Of a DNA stretch of 64,000 nucleotides, positions 8,361 to 18,048 are shown in pieces. The position numbers and the translations under genes were made by a program. The number at the start of each line of letters is the position of its first letter. The first letter of the stretch is position 1. The notes below the pieces were generated by a model, which ran no database searches, was not told where the DNA came from, and saw nothing but the letters and a program-made list of their open reading frames with translations. The DNA comes from Amycolatopsis japonica. Lineage in GTDB: Bacteria; Actinomycetota; Actinomycetes; Mycobacteriales; Pseudonocardiaceae. Location: contig NZ_CP008953.1 of the NCBI RefSeq assembly GCF_000732925.1, positions 2,356,001 through 2,420,000 on the forward strand, written 5' to 3'.

Positions 8361-10189
8361 GCGTCCGCGAGCGTCTCGAGGATCTGCTCGCCGTACTTCG
8401 CGAGCTTGTTCTCGCCGACGCCGCTGACCGTGCCCAGCTCCTGCAGCGTGGCCGGCCGTTTGGTGGCGATCTGGCGCAGGGTCGCGTCGTGGAAGATCAC
8501 GTACGCGGGCACTCCCTGTTCCTTCGCCGCCGCGGCCCGCCACGACCGCAGCAGTTCGAACACCGGCGCCGCCTCGGCGGGCATGTCGGCGGCCGCGGCC
8601 TTCTTCGCGCTCGACCGGGCCGCGGCCTTCGCCGCCCGCTCCGGCTCGCGCCGCAGCTGGACCTTTCTCGTCCCGTTCAGCACCTCGGCGCTGCCCTCGG
8701 TCAGCACCAGCGAGCCGTAGTCGCCCTCGACCGCCGCGAGCCCCTGCGCCAGGAGCTGCCGCACGACGGCCCGCCACTCCGGCTCCTTCAGCTCCGTGCC
8801 GATGCCGAAGACCTTCAACGAGTCGTGCCGGTGCTGGGTCACCTTCGGGGTCGTTTTGCCGAGCAGGATGTCGATGATCTGCCCGGCGCCGAACTTCTGC
8901 CGCCGCTCGTTCTGCAGCCGGACGATGGTCGAGAGGAGCTTCTGCGCCGGGATGGTGCCGTCCCAGGTCTCCGGCGGCGCCAGGCAGGTGTCGCAGTTGC
9001 CGCAGGGCTCGCTCCGTTGCCCGAAGTAGCTCAGCACCTGCACACGGCGGCATTCGACCGTCTCGCACAGCGCCAGCATCGCGTTGAGGTGCGCGCTCAG
9101 CTGCCGTTTGTGCGCGTCGGATCCCTCCGAGGTGTCGATCATCTTGCGCTGCTGGACGACGTCTTGGAGGCCGTACGCCAGCCATGCCGTCGACGGCAGC
9201 CCGTCGCGGCCCGCGCGACCGGTCTCCTGGTAGTAGCCCTCGACGGACTTCGGCAGGTCCAGATGCGCGACAAACCGGACGTCCGGCTTGTCGATGCCCA
9301 TGCCGAAGGCGATCGTCGCGACGACGATCAGCCCGTCTTCGCGCAGGAACCGCGACTGATGCTTCGCGCGGGTGCGCGCGTCGAGGCCGGCGTGATAGGG
9401 CACCGCCGGGATCCCGTTCTCCACCAGGAAGTCCGCGGTCTTCTCGACCGAGTTCCGGGACAGGCAGTAGACGATCCCCGCGTCGCCCTTGTGCTCGGTG
9501 CGCAGCAACTCCAGCAGCTGCCGCTGCGGCGAGTTCTTGCCGACGATGCGGTACTGGATGTTCGGCCGGTCGAAGCTCGCGACGAAATGCCGCGCGTCCT
9601 CCAGGTTGAGCCGGGAAGCGATCTCGGCGTGCGTCGCCTTCGTGGCGGTCGCGGTGAGCGCGATCCGCGGCACGTCCGGCCAGCGCTCGTGCACCGCGGA
9701 CAGCATCAGGTAGTCGGGACGGAAGTCGTGACCCCACTGGGAGACGCAGTGCGCCTCATCGATCGCGAACAGCGAGATCTTGCCGCGGTCGAGCAGCCGG
9801 ACCGTCGATTCGACCGAAAGCCGCTCGGGCGCCAGGTACAGCAGGTCCAGCTCGCCGGAGAGGAACGCGGCCTCGACCCGGTTCCGCTCGGCGTAATCCT
9901 GCGTCGAGTTCAGGAATCCCGCGCGCACGCCGAGGTTGCGCAGCGCGTCGACCTGGTCCTGCATCAACGCGATCAGCGGCGAGATCACCACGCCGACACC
10001 CGGCCGGACCAGGGCGGGGATCTGGTAGCACAGCGACTTCCCGCCGCCGGTGGGCATGAGGACGAGCGCGTCACCGCCTGCGATGACGTGTTCGACGATG
10101 GCGTGCTGGTCGCCGCGGAAGTCGTCGTAGCCGAAGACGCGGTTCAGCGTTTCGAGGGCTTCCGAGGTACCGATGTCGGGGGCTGCCAC
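8357..10189 (-). CDS. recQ: ATP-dependent DNA helicase RecQ
   Basis: A 610-residue superfamily 2 helicase that unwinds DNA 3' to 5' during recombination repair. Order of parts: Walker [13 protein letters not shown] (about residues 45-56), DEAH box [17 protein letters not shown], motif V-VI region [12 protein letters not shown] and [10 protein letters not shown], the RecQ zinc site ([12 protein letters not shown] followed by CGNCDTC), a winged-helix region, and a C-terminal HRDC domain ([26 protein letters not shown]). Length is that of a full bacterial RecQ. Start is GTG at 10189. It appears to be monocistronic. Confidence 0.97.
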   Translation of the reverse strand: MAAPDIGTSEALETLNRVFGYDDFRGDQHAIVEHVIAGGDALVLMPTGGGKSLCYQIPALVRPGVGVVISPLIALMQDQVDALRNLGVRAGFLNSTQDYAERNRVEAAFLSGELDLLYLAPERLSVESTVRLLDRGKISLFAIDEAHCVSQWGHDFRPDYLMLSAVHERWPDVPRIALTATATKATHAEIASRLNLEDARHFVASFDRPNIQYRIVGKNSPQRQLLELLRTEHKGDAGIVYCLSRNSVEKTADFLVENGIPAVPYHAGLDARTRAKHQSRFLREDGLIVVATIAFGMGIDKPDVRFVAHLDLPKSVEGYYQETGRAGRDGLPSTAWLAYGLQDVVQQRKMIDTSEGSDAHKRQLSAHLNAMLALCETVECRRVQVLSYFGQRSEPCGNCDTCLAPPETWDGTIPAQKLLSTIVRLQNERRQKFGAGQIIDILLGKTTPKVTQHRHDSLKVFGIGTELKEPEWRAVVRQLLAQGLAAVEGDYGSLVLTEGSAEVLNGTRKVQLRREPERAAKAAARSSAKKAAAADMPAEAAPVFELLRSWRAAAAKEQGVPAYVIFHDATLRQIATKRPATLQELGTVSGVGENKLAKYGEQILETLADA

Positions 10190-10230
10190 CCGGACGATTC
10201 TAGGGGCGGGGTCCGACAGTCCCCGCGCGC

Positions 10231-10572
10231 CTAGTCTTCGGCCGCCTTGCGGCGTTCCCGGCGGCCTCGGGCGATCTCGGTGGCGAGCGCGTCGAGCGGC
10301 CCGGCCCAGAATCGCCGGTACTGCTCCAGCCAGCCGTCGATCTCCTTGAGCGGGCCCGGATCGACCGAGTACAGCCGCCGCGCGCCCTCGGCACGGACCG
10401 TGGTGAAGCCGTTTTCGCGCAGGACGCGCAGATGCTGGGAGACCGCGGGCTGCGAGATCCCGAACTCGGCGCGGACCACGGTGGTCACGTCGCCGGAACT
10501 CTGTTCCCCGCCCGCCAGCAGTTCCAGGATCCGGCGGCGTACCGGATCACCGAGGACGTCGAACGCGTGCAT
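10231..10572 (-). CDS. ArsR-family winged-helix regulator
   Basis: A 113-residue winged-helix protein; the recognition region [20 protein letters not shown] and the opening [16 protein letters not shown] are typical of ArsR/SmtB-like repressors of the non-metal type (no Cys cluster). It is divergent from the DinB-like gene at 10672, which it probably regulates. A 10-bp palindrome CTTATATAAG at 10595-10604 lies in the shared promoter. The same pairing of a regulator of this kind with a DinB or SRPBCC-type gene is common in actinomycetes. Confidence 0.88.
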   Translation of the reverse strand: MHAFDVLGDPVRRRILELLAGGEQSSGDVTTVVRAEFGISQPAVSQHLRVLRENGFTTVRAEGARRLYSVDPGPLKEIDGWLEQYRRFWAGPLDALATEIARGRRERRKAAED

Positions 10573-10594
10573 CCGGCAACTATCACGGCCTGGG

Positions 10595-10604
10595 CTTATA
10601 TAAG
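10595..10604. promoter_or_regulatory. Palindrome in ArsR/DinB intergenic region
   Basis: CTTATATAAG is a perfect 10-bp palindrome in an otherwise GC-rich intergenic region between two divergent genes. It may be the ArsR-family operator or part of the promoter. No direct proof. Confidence 0.4.
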
Positions 10605-10671
10605 TCAAGGTTGTAAGGCCGGGGTCACCTCGCGGTGGCATCGTGGGCCGGAGACGCCGGAAGGGGAATCG

Positions 10672-11184
10672 ATGAAACTGGCCGAAGTGGTGGCCGACGG
10701 GTTCGGCCGCGTCCAGGAAGTAGTGCACGCCGCAGTCGAGGGCCTGAGCGCCGATCAGCTGATCGCGAGCCCGGCACCGGGCGCGAACACGATCGCGTGG
10801 CTGGTCTGGCATCTGGCCCGGGTGCAGGACGATCACGTCGCCGATCTGATGGGCACCGAGCAGCTCTGGACCGCGCAGGACTGGGACGGCCGCTTCGGGC
10901 TGCCCTTCCCGGCGTCGGACATCGGGTACGGGCATCGCCCCGAGGACGTCGACGCGGTCCGTGTCGGCTCCGCCGACCTGCTGACCGGGTACTACGACGC
11001 GGTGCACGAGGCGACGGCGGCCTGGGTCGCCGGACTCGGTGAGGCCGATCTCGACCGTATCGTCGACGAGGCGTGGGATCCGCCCGTCACCCTCGGGGTT
11101 CGCCTGGTCAGCGTGCTGTCCGACGATCTCCAGCACGCCGGGCAGGCGGCGTACGTCCGGGGGCTCGTACTCCGCGATACGTAG
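10672..11184 (+). CDS. DinB-like / mycothiol-dependent DUF664 protein
   Basis: A 170-residue four-helix protein of the DinB/DUF664 group. It has an N-terminal helix with VQEVVHAAVEGLSADQL and the sequence TIAWLVWHLARVQDDHV, supplying a metal-binding His, and a C-terminal LVSVLSDDLQHAGQAAYVRG with the second His. Members bind a divalent metal, and several actinobacterial ones act as mycothiol transferases. Substrate unknown. The ATG at 10672 is preceded by GGAAGGGG. Confidence 0.85.
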   Translation: MKLAEVVADGFGRVQEVVHAAVEGLSADQLIASPAPGANTIAWLVWHLARVQDDHVADLMGTEQLWTAQDWDGRFGLPFPASDIGYGHRPEDVDAVRVGSADLLTGYYDAVHEATAAWVAGLGEADLDRIVDEAWDPPVTLGVRLVSVLSDDLQHAGQAAYVRGLVLRDT

Positions 11185-11241
11185 GCGAGGTGCCGCTCCA
11201 CGACGGACGACGAGAGCCTCGCCCGCGGAAACACTGGTCGC

Positions 11242-11796
11242 ATGAGTACTTCCACAGTGCGGCGACCGCTCACCCCGCGGTGGCGGAAACTCGTCCTCGT
11301 CGTCCATGTCGTTTCGTCACTCGGCTGGCTCGGGATCACCATGGTGAACGCGGTCCTGACCTTCACCTCCGTGTTCACCGACGACGCGCGGCGCCAGCAC
11401 GCCGCCATCCTGATGATGGAGCAGATCGGCGGCTACCTGCTGCTGCCGGTCAGCCTGACCGCACTGGTCAGCGGGATCGTGCTCAGCGTCGGCACGAAAT
11501 GGGGACTGATCCGGTACAAGTGGGTCGCGATCAAACTCGTGCTGACCCTGATCGCCGCCGGGCTGACGTTGTTCTCGCTGCTGCCGGGGATCAGGGAGCT
11601 GGCGGCCGCGGCCGAGTCCACTATGGACGGTGTGTTCGTGGAAGCGGGCCGTCGCGTGGACGGGTTCTATCCGATCATCGTGTCCACGACGATGTACGTG
11701 ACCATGACCGTGCTGTCGGTCTACAAGCCGGGCGGCAAGACGCCGTACGGACGCCGTGTGACCGCCACGCGCGTTCGTGACCGGCAACCGGCCTAG
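11242..11796 (+). CDS. Four-helix integral membrane protein (DUF2269-like)
   Basis: A 184-residue membrane protein with four hydrophobic segments: LVLVVHVVSSLGWLGITMVNAVL, GGYLLLPVSLTALVSGIVLSV, WVAIKLVLTLIAAGLTLFSLL and IIVSTTMYVTMTVLSVY. The pattern of a first-helix HVVSSLGWLG and a KW-containing third segment is like predicted small membrane proteins of the DUF2269 type. No catalytic residues are evident. The product is probably in the plasma membrane; role unknown. Convergent with the coiled-coil gene, stops overlapping at CTAG. Confidence 0.75.
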   Translation: MSTSTVRRPLTPRWRKLVLVVHVVSSLGWLGITMVNAVLTFTSVFTDDARRQHAAILMMEQIGGYLLLPVSLTALVSGIVLSVGTKWGLIRYKWVAIKLVLTLIAAGLTLFSLLPGIRELAAAAESTMDGVFVEAGRRVDGFYPIIVSTTMYVTMTVLSVYKPGGKTPYGRRVTATRVRDRQPA

Positions 11797-12662
11797 AACT
11801 GCTCGAGGGCTTCGTCGATTCGTGCCGCCTCGGCGCGCAGATCGTCCAAGACGGTCTGCGCGGACGCGGTCTCGCCGTTCGCCGTCTCTTCCTCGAGTTC
11901 GGCGTCGGCGAGGCGCCGCCGGAGGTCGTTCGTCTTCTCCGTGACCTTCTCGGCCCGGCGTTCGGCGCGGGAAAGATCGATCTCGGCCTGCTTGCAGGCC
12001 TTCGCGAGATCGGCGGCCTCGCGCCGGAGCCGGTTGAACTCCGCTACCCGCTTCTGTTCGCGTTCGGCCTCTTCGCGGGCCTTGTCGATCCGCTCCTGTT
12101 CGGCCTTCTCGGCGGCCGCGCGTTTGGCCTTCCGCCGATCGTCCAAATGCGACACGGTGGCCGGCTTTTCGCGCTCAGGCGCGGGTTTCCGCTTCGGTTG
12201 CGGGGTGAAGCCGCTGGTCAGCCATTGGTCGCCGGTGCTGTCCGCGCCACTGCTCAGCCGTCCGGCGAGGGCGAGCGCCGCCACCTCGGGATCGGCCACG
12301 ACGGCTTCGAGGGTGGCTTCGACGTCGCGGCTGACGGACTCGCTCATCGAACGTTCGTCCCGCAGGATCCGGTTCACCAGCTCCTGGCGCCGCTTGGCGA
12401 GTTTGCGCAGGTCTTCACCGGCCAGCGCCGAATGCGCCTTGCGGAGCTCGTCGCCCAGCTTGGCCAGTTCCGCCAGCTCGGGGGAGCCGGCACGGCGATT
12501 GAGGATCGTGGCGGCGAGCGTCGGTTTCCGCAGGGCGCGGATACGCTCGGCCAAGGCCGCGTCACCCGCCGCCTTGGCTTCTTTCGCCCGTTGGTTGCGC
12601 ACCGCGACGAACTCGGCCGGATCGCCGGCGTAGAGCTCGTCCGCGACCTCGTCGAAGTCCAT
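11793..12662 (-). CDS. Coiled-coil protein of unknown function
   Basis: A 289-residue protein. Residues about 1-120 form a helical domain (DEVADELYAGDPAEFVAVRN); residues about 185-289 are a long charged coiled coil rich in Lys, Glu, Arg and Ala, beginning around DDRRKAKRAAAEKAEQERI. No signal peptide, membrane segment or enzyme motif is visible. Similar proteins recur in actinomycetes, but I know no function. ATG at 12662. Codon use is like that of its neighbours, so it is probably a real resident gene. Confidence 0.8.
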   Translation of the reverse strand: MDFDEVADELYAGDPAEFVAVRNQRAKEAKAAGDAALAERIRALRKPTLAATILNRRAGSPELAELAKLGDELRKAHSALAGEDLRKLAKRRQELVNRILRDERSMSESVSRDVEATLEAVVADPEVAALALAGRLSSGADSTGDQWLTSGFTPQPKRKPAPEREKPATVSHLDDRRKAKRAAAEKAEQERIDKAREEAEREQKRVAEFNRLRREAADLAKACKQAEIDLSRAERRAEKVTEKTNDLRRRLADAELEEETANGETASAQTVLDDLRAEAARIDEALEQF

Positions 12663-12849
12663 CGCCCTCCGCAGGTTCAGTGGCCGTACACGTCCGCCGA
12701 TGATCCCACGAGACTCCGCGGCTTTCACCTTTTCGGAGTTACCCGGAGCCGGTCGGAGCAAGGGTGGATCGGCACTTTGGAGGTGGCGCGACCCGGACAT
12801 CGGAACAACGATGAGCAGCGGGGGAAATCATCAGCCGCTGGAGGTACGA

Positions 12850-13800
12850 ATGTCTGTGACCGAACGCGCTCCTGTTTCCCCTCAGACGAATTTCCTGGGC
12901 TCAGGCCCCTATCCGGAACACAAAGGGCGCATCGTCCTCTGGTCCGTCCTCATCGGCTTCGCGCTGACGGTGATCTGGTCGGCACCCTTTGTGGACAGTG
13001 TGATCGGCGACAGCGTCGCCAACACCCTCCTGGGACACGACGCCAAGGCGACCCCGATCGGCGGGGTGCTGGCCGGAACGTTCTTCGCCTTCGTTTCGGG
13101 TCTCGCCGGAACCTTCACCGCGTGCAACATCGCCGCTTTCGGTGCCGTCGCCCCGCTTGTCGGCGGCGGAACCGCCGGACGGCCCAAGTTCGCCCACACC
13201 TTGAAGCCGCTGGGCTGGATCGCGGCGGGAATGCTGACGGTTTCCGTGGTGTACGGCGTCATCGTGGCGCTCGTGGGCACCCGGATGCCGCAGTTCTCGA
13301 CCGCTTCGTCGCCGGGCGGGCTCACGCCGCGGAACATCCAGTCGATGATCGTCTACGGCGTGATCGGGATCGTGTTCATCGTGCTGGGTCTGGCTTCCGT
13401 CGGTCTCGTCCGCAACCCGATCGCCGGTCTCACCCGCCGGTTCCCGCCCGCGCCGCTCGTCCTGATGGGGGCGCTCATCGGCGGGTTCCTGATCGGGAGG
13501 CCGTTCCCGCTGTTCCGGATGATGTTCCGCAGCGCGGCCGAAAGCCACAACGTCTTCTACGGCGCCGCCGCGTTCGCCCTGCAGTCGGTGGGCAACATCC
13601 TGGTGATGGCGCTGTTGTTCCTGGTGCTCACCCACGGCACGGGCGGGCGGCTGCAGCGATGGATGCTCGCGAAGCCCACCAGGATCGCCGTGGTGACCGG
13701 TGCCGCGTTGCTGGTCGCCGGCACGTTCACGCTGCTGTACTGGGACCTGCGGGTACTCGGCCGGACCGGCGTCATCTGGTATCCGACCATCAAGTGGTGA
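12850..13800 (+). CDS. Polytopic membrane protein, unknown function
   Basis: A 316-residue protein with about seven hydrophobic segments. The second, FAFVSGLAGTFTACNIAAFGAVAPL, contains a lone Cys and resembles the first segment of CcdA/DsbD-type or sulfite-exporter-like proteins only weakly. An amino-terminal tail of about 30 residues is polar. The ATG at 12850 is preceded by GGAGG. The gene end overlaps the TetR-family gene on the opposite strand by 11 bases. Without a family match I do not assign a substrate. Confidence 0.75.
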   Translation: MSVTERAPVSPQTNFLGSGPYPEHKGRIVLWSVLIGFALTVIWSAPFVDSVIGDSVANTLLGHDAKATPIGGVLAGTFFAFVSGLAGTFTACNIAAFGAVAPLVGGGTAGRPKFAHTLKPLGWIAAGMLTVSVVYGVIVALVGTRMPQFSTASSPGGLTPRNIQSMIVYGVIGIVFIVLGLASVGLVRNPIAGLTRRFPPAPLVLMGALIGGFLIGRPFPLFRMMFRSAAESHNVFYGAAAFALQSVGNILVMALLFLVLTHGTGGRLQRWMLAKPTRIAVVTGAALLVAGTFTLLYWDLRVLGRTGVIWYPTIKW

Positions 13801-14416
13801 ACAGCCGCGCCAGCACCTGCTCGACCGAGTCCTGAAGGCACCTCGCCGCGTCCTCCCGGCCGGCGAGGTGCCTCAGCAGACCTTGCTGGAACAGACCGTC
13901 GAAGAGCGCGTACGTCGTCGAGGGCGCGAAATCCGCCGGCTTGCCCAGCAGTTCCGCGTACCGGGACACGACCCGCCAGATCATCAGTTCGAGTGCCTCG
14001 TCGATGGCCAGCACCTCGGCCTGGAACAGTTTCTCGAACAGACTCTGGTTGCGCAGGTCGTACCAGAGCCTGTGCAACCGGGCGTTTTCACACAGCGTGG
14101 CAGCGGTCGCGGCACCGAATGCCGCCTTCAGTTCTTCGGCCGTCTCCGCGGTCTCGACCATCCGGTCGTACCGGGTGACGCATTCGGCCTTGTACTGCTT
14201 GACGCAGTAGGTGATCAGCTCGGCCTTGTTGCGGAAGTAGTAGTGCAGCACCCCGTGGGAGAACTCGGAGTTCTGCGCTATCTCCCGCAGGCTCGTGCGC
14301 GCGTAGCCCAGTTCGGACAACGTGACCAGCGCCGACATCGCCAGCTGCGCGCGTCGTTGGTCGAATCTGTCCACCTGGCGGGTTTTGTCACCATTGCGGT
14401 CCGCCACGTCGGTCAC
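13790..14416 (-). CDS. TetR-family transcriptional regulator
   Basis: A 208-residue regulator with an N-terminal TetR helix-turn-helix: ALVTLSELGYARTSLREIAQNSEFSHGVLHYYFRNKAEL, split here as TSLREIAQNSEFSHGVLHYY for the recognition core. The C-terminal ligand-binding domain is about 150 residues long and ends VEQVLARLFTT. Start is GTG at 14416. Its nearest partner may be the membrane gene with which it overlaps or a distant gene. Ligand unknown. Confidence 0.9.
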   Translation of the reverse strand: MTDVADRNGDKTRQVDRFDQRRAQLAMSALVTLSELGYARTSLREIAQNSEFSHGVLHYYFRNKAELITYCVKQYKAECVTRYDRMVETAETAEELKAAFGAATAATLCENARLHRLWYDLRNQSLFEKLFQAEVLAIDEALELMIWRVVSRYAELLGKPADFAPSTTYALFDGLFQQGLLRHLAGREDAARCLQDSVEQVLARLFTT

Positions 14417-14509
14417 GATTCCCGGTTCCCGTCGCCTCGGGTGCCCGCCCGTCCACGAGCACGTCGTCGGATTCTAGACCGGGAAAGGGTTTTCTGGCGT
14501 CCGACAGAA

Positions 14510-14818
14510 TTACTCGAGCCATTCGGTGATGAAATGGTCGCTTTCGTGGATGTGGACGGCTTCGTAGACTTCCGGGCCGATCACGGCGAACTTGTGCGGG
14601 GCCTCCGCCGGCACGACCAGGACGTCGCCCGCCCCGCCTTCGCGCTCGGAGTCGCCGATGGTGAACCTGGCCCGGCCGTGGATGATGACGAAGGTTTCGC
14701 GATACGGATGCTGGTGCAGCCTCGGTCCGGAACCGTCGACGTCGGTCCGTTCGCGGATGATCGAGACTCCGGAGCCGATGTCGCGGCCTTCGACGTTTTC
14801 CAGGGTTTCGGTGGTCAT
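14510..14818 (-). CDS. Small cupin-domain protein
   Basis: A 102-residue single-domain cupin with the two conserved motifs: GPRLHQHPYRETFVIIHG (two His and one Glu for metal binding) and GDVLVVPAEAPHKFAVIG (third His). Such proteins are metal-bound beta-barrels acting as isomerases, dioxygenases or binding proteins; the reaction cannot be inferred. The ATG at 14818 begins TTETLENVEGRDIG. It stands alone between a TetR gene and a prenyltransferase gene. Confidence 0.88.
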   Translation of the reverse strand: MTTETLENVEGRDIGSGVSIIRERTDVDGSGPRLHQHPYRETFVIIHGRARFTIGDSEREGGAGDVLVVPAEAPHKFAVIGPEVYEAVHIHESDHFITEWLE

Positions 14819-14854
14819 TCCGCCACTGTAACCCTGGTCGCGGGCACCGTGGTC

Positions 14855-15895
14855 CTATTCGCCGCGGTCGACCACGAACGCCGAAAGGCCGACGAGCAGC
14901 GCTCGGGCGGGCCGGTCGGGGAGGCTGAGCGCGAGGTCCTTCGCCTTGGCCGCGTACCCGTGTGCTTCGGCGAGGGCACGCATGACGCCGGCGGAGTCGC
15001 GCAAGAGCCCCAGCGCCTCCTGGCGGACCGCCGGATCGGGAACCGGCCCGTGCCCGATGATCTCGCGCAGGCGAGCCGCACCGGGCCCCTCGTCGTCGAG
15101 CGCGTGGAGCATCGGCAAGGTGACGATGCCTTCGCGGAGATCCGTGCCCGCGGACTTGCCGAGGTCGGTGGTGGACGCCGAGATGTCGAGGACGTCGTCG
15201 GAGATCTGGAACGCCACGCCGATCAGTTCGCCGTACTGGCCCAACGTTTCGATGGTCCGCTCGTCCGCGCCCGACACCTGTGCGCCGAGCCTGCCCGCCA
15301 TCGCGATCAGCGACGCGGACTTGTCGGCCATCACCTGGATGTGGTGCTCGTACGGCGCGTGACGGCCACAGTCTTCGAACGGCCCTGTCGTCTCCAGGAA
15401 CTGGCCGCGCACGAGCCTGCCGAACGTCTCCGCCTGCGAACGCAACGCGTAATCACCGAGCCCGGCCCCGACCCGCGCCGCGCAGGCGAGCACATAGTCT
15501 CCGAGCAAGACGGCCTTCTTGTTGCCCCACAAGGAGTTCGCGCTGGTGACCCCGTGCCGCATCGGCGCTTCGTCCATGACGTCGTCGTGGTAGAGCGTCG
15601 CCACGTGGACGAGCTCGACGAGCACGGCCGCGGAGATCGCCTCGTCCCGCCCGTCGCCGAACGCGGCTCCGGCCAACGCCATCAACGGGCGCAGCCTCTT
15701 CCCGCCCGCGCGGACGAGATGAGTGGCGGCTTCGGTGAGTTCCGGATGACCTGGGCTGCGCAACACCTCCTGAAGTCTTTCCTCGACCAGGGTGAGCCCG
15801 GTGCGGAGTTCGGCGGCGAACCGCATGTGCCGCTCGAGGGCCGGGTCCAGCCCGAGTTCCGTGACGATCGTGGTCGTGTTCACGCCCTCCAGCAT
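14855..15895 (-). CDS. Polyprenyl diphosphate synthase
   Basis: A 346-residue trans-isoprenyl diphosphate synthase. It carries the first aspartate-rich motif DDVMD at residues 104-108, the second DDVLD at about 233-237, the upstream GGKRLRP substrate-binding loop and the GDYVLACA region. It elongates allylic diphosphates with isopentenyl diphosphate, probably making the side chain of menaquinone, a heptaprenyl-type product. The chain-length residue before the first motif is Leu-Tyr-His, allowing a long product. ATG at 15895. The gene just upstream on this strand is the ssb paralogue, with a hairpin between them. Confidence 0.93.
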   Translation of the reverse strand: MLEGVNTTTIVTELGLDPALERHMRFAAELRTGLTLVEERLQEVLRSPGHPELTEAATHLVRAGGKRLRPLMALAGAAFGDGRDEAISAAVLVELVHVATLYHDDVMDEAPMRHGVTSANSLWGNKKAVLLGDYVLACAARVGAGLGDYALRSQAETFGRLVRGQFLETTGPFEDCGRHAPYEHHIQVMADKSASLIAMAGRLGAQVSGADERTIETLGQYGELIGVAFQISDDVLDISASTTDLGKSAGTDLREGIVTLPMLHALDDEGPGAARLREIIGHGPVPDPAVRQEALGLLRDSAGVMRALAEAHGYAAKAKDLALSLPDRPARALLVGLSAFVVDRGE

Positions 15896-15927
15896 CCGAG
15901 CCGGAGGCGCGCGACCGCCTGACGCGC

Positions 15928-15949
15928 GGGAGGGAGACCGCTCCCTCCC
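15928..15949. terminator. Hairpin downstream of ssb paralogue
   Basis: GGGAGGGAG (15928-15936) and CTCCCTCCC (15941-15949) form a perfect 9-bp stem with a 4-nt loop. It lies 19 bases past the stop of the minus-strand ssb gene. There is no U tract, as is common in GC-rich actinomycetes. Confidence 0.6.
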
Positions 15950-15967
15950 GAGAGGGAAAGCGCCCGG

Positions 15968-16411
15968 TCAGAAGGGCGGCTCCGGATTTCCGGCGGCCAC
16001 CGGCGTTCGCTCCCACGCGCCGTCCGTCGGCGTGCCCGCCGAACTCCGGCCCGCCTTGTTGACCTTCGCCGTGGCATACCGCAACGACGGTCCGATCTCG
16101 TCGACGTCGAGCTCCACCACCGTGCGTTTCTCGCCGTCCTTGGTTTCGAACGATCGCTGTTTCAGCCTGCCCTGCACGATCACCCTGGTCCCCCTGGTGA
16201 GCGATTCGGCCAGGTTCTCCGCGGCCTGCTTCCAGAGCGCGCAGCGCAGGAACAGCGGGTCTCCGTCACGCCATTCCCCGCTCGCGCGGTCCAGGACGCG
16301 GGGCGTCGACGCGACCGTGAAGTTCGCTACCGCGGCTCCCGACGGGGTGAACTTCAGCTCCGGGTCGGTCGTCAGATTGCCGATCACCGTGAGCACCGTT
16401 TCTCCGGCCAT
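15968..16411 (-). CDS. ssb: Single-stranded DNA-binding protein, secondary copy
   Basis: A 147-residue SSB with the OB fold: [27 protein letters not shown], then [37 protein letters not shown]. The C-terminus is short and ends NPEPPF, not the usual acidic DDDIPF tail, so it is probably a paralogue with altered partner binding, like the SsbB proteins used for competence or recombination. ATG at 16411, well placed after GGAGGAAG. It is not near rpsF or rplI, where the housekeeping ssb normally sits. Confidence 0.92.
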   Translation of the reverse strand: MAGETVLTVIGNLTTDPELKFTPSGAAVANFTVASTPRVLDRASGEWRDGDPLFLRCALWKQAAENLAESLTRGTRVIVQGRLKQRSFETKDGEKRTVVELDVDEIGPSLRYATAKVNKAGRSSAGTPTDGAWERTPVAAGNPEPPF

Positions 16412-16515
16412 GGGACTTCCTCCTCTGCTTCCGCGCGCGGCCCCGGACGGGCCCGCTGTCGCCTGGGAACAGGAGAGCACCGGGGTACGACAGTTTTCGG
16501 CGTCCCGCGGCGAAC

Positions 16516-16576
16516 GGATGTCAGGAAAGGGTCGTTCAGGACGGAAAGTGTCCTGAACGACCCTTTCATGACATCC
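16516..16576. repeat. Long palindromic repeat overlapping the MocR stop codon
   Basis: Arms 16516-16542 and 16550-16576 pair over 27 bp with one mismatch around a 7-nt loop. The right arm contains GTCCTGAACGACCCTTTC. The last codons and the TGA stop of the MocR-type regulator (16566-16568) lie inside the right arm. It sits between the minus-strand regulator and ssb, so it could end transcription. Its sequence differs from the 6969 repeat, so there are at least two repeat families. Confidence 0.85.
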
Positions 16577-17987
16577 TGGCGGCCGAAACGCACTCGCCGA
16601 GCCGAGCGAGCCCTTCGTCGATGCGGTCGGAACCGACCAGCCCGTAACCGATCACCAGGCCGCCGCGCGTTCCTCCGTACGTGGACAGGCTTTCGACGGC
16701 TACCCCGGCCCGAGCCGCTTCGGTGACCGCACTGTCCACAGTGACCGTCGCTTGTGGAGAGACCGGCGCGCATAAATGGAGTCCGGCGCTGGACGAGACG
16801 ACTTCCAGCACGTCACGCAATTCGTCGCGTACGAAGGCCAGGATCCGGTCCCGTCGTGCCGAATACTCCCGGGTGGCCTTGCGTACGTGCCGGGCGAGCA
16901 GTCCCTCGTCGATGAAACTCGCCAACGCCGACTGGGTGACGAGGTCGCCGTGCCAGTCCATGAGCTGCTTCGCCTGCCGCAGCGCCGGTCGCAGCGAGGC
17001 GGGTGCGACGAGGAAACCCAATCGCAGCAAGGGAAGCAGTGTCTTCGAGAAGGATCCGACGTAGAGCACCCTGCCGTCGTGGTCCAGGCTTTGGAGCGGT
17101 TCGAGCGGCCGATCCGAGAAGCGGTACTCGCTGTCGTAGTCGTCCTCGATGATCACCGCGTCGTTCCGTTCCGCCCACGCCAGCAACGCCGTCCTCCTGG
17201 CGAGTGACATCGGCGTGCCGAGCGGGAACTGGTGCGAGGGCGTCGTATAGATCAATCGAGTGCCCTTCACGAGCGCGGTGACGTCGAGACCCTCGGCGTC
17301 CACCGGCACCTTCGCGATCCGGGCTCCGTGGGCGGTGAAAAGCCGTTCGGCCGGGGGATAGCCGGGGTCTTCGACGGCGACACGCGTTCCGGGTTCGATC
17401 AGGACCCGGCCGATCAGGTCGAGTGCCTGTTGCGCGCCTTGGGTGACCAGGACGTCCTCGACGCCGGCTCGCACGGATCTGGCGGCGCCGATGTGCCGGG
17501 CGATCGCCACTCGCAACGCTTCGAGCCCGGCGGGATCGGCGTACCCCGATGGCGGAAGCAGCGACGGCCGGAGCGCCTGGCTGACCAGCCGTCGCCAGGT
17601 CCGCAACGGGAACAGGGCCGGATCCGGAGTGCCGACCCGGAAGTCGAACGCGGGCCGGTCATCGCCGGGAGGGTCCGGCAGCGAACTCCACCGCGCGACG
17701 GGCCGCACCCCGGTGCCCGCGGGCGCGGCGCGCTTCGAACGCGCCACGAAGCCGGGGCTGACGAAGGTCCCGCGTCCGACGTGGCTGTCGAGGAAGCCTT
17801 CGGCGGTGAGCCGTTCGTAGGCGACCGCGACGGTATTGCGCGAGACGTCGAGCTCGCGGGCCAGTTCCCGGGTCGGGGGCAGGCGTTCCCCGGCGCGCAG
17901 GCGTCCGTCGAGGATGCCGTCACGGAGCTGGCGGTAGATCCGGGCGGCCAGGTCGGTGTGGCCGTCGAGGCTGATGTGGAACGGCAC
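16566..17987 (-). CDS. MocR/PdxR-type regulator (GntR helix-turn-helix fused to aminotransferase-like domain)
   Basis: A 473-residue fusion. The N-terminal GntR winged helix contains [16 protein letters not shown] and [18 protein letters not shown]. The rest is a type I aminotransferase fold that keeps the PLP lysine in [16 protein letters not shown] and the [12 protein letters not shown] segment. MocR proteins bind pyridoxal phosphate and activate a neighbouring gene. Start is GTG at 17987, followed by PFHISLDGH. It is divergent from the MFS transporter at 18069, whose promoter holds repeated ATTGGC sites. Confidence 0.93.
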   Translation of the reverse strand: MPFHISLDGHTDLAARIYRQLRDGILDGRLRAGERLPPTRELARELDVSRNTVAVAYERLTAEGFLDSHVGRGTFVSPGFVARSKRAAPAGTGVRPVARWSSLPDPPGDDRPAFDFRVGTPDPALFPLRTWRRLVSQALRPSLLPPSGYADPAGLEALRVAIARHIGAARSVRAGVEDVLVTQGAQQALDLIGRVLIEPGTRVAVEDPGYPPAERLFTAHGARIAKVPVDAEGLDVTALVKGTRLIYTTPSHQFPLGTPMSLARRTALLAWAERNDAVIIEDDYDSEYRFSDRPLEPLQSLDHDGRVLYVGSFSKTLLPLLRLGFLVAPASLRPALRQAKQLMDWHGDLVTQSALASFIDEGLLARHVRKATREYSARRDRILAFVRDELRDVLEVVSSSAGLHLCAPVSPQATVTVDSAVTEAARAGVAVESLSTYGGTRGGLVIGYGLVGSDRIDEGLARLGECVSAARMS

Positions 17988-18000
17988 GCGCCCGAGCCTA

Positions 18001-18048
18001 TATTGGCCCAACGCGATTGGCTGATATTGGCGCTGGGATGTGGCCAAT
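18001..18048. promoter_or_regulatory. Repeated ATTGGC sites, candidate MocR operator
   Basis: TATTGGC at 18001-18007, GATTGGC at 18015-18021 and TATTGGC at 18025-18031 are direct repeats, followed by the inverted GGCCAAT at 18042-18048. They lie between the divergent MocR gene and the MFS gene. Direct-repeat operators are usual for MocR proteins. A TAGTTT -10-like box at 18057-18062 sits 6 nt before the MFS ATG. Confidence 0.6.

Noticed and set aside
13700..15922. 740-codon plus-strand frame
   Set aside because: Antisense to TetR, cupin and polyprenyl synthase genes, all well supported.
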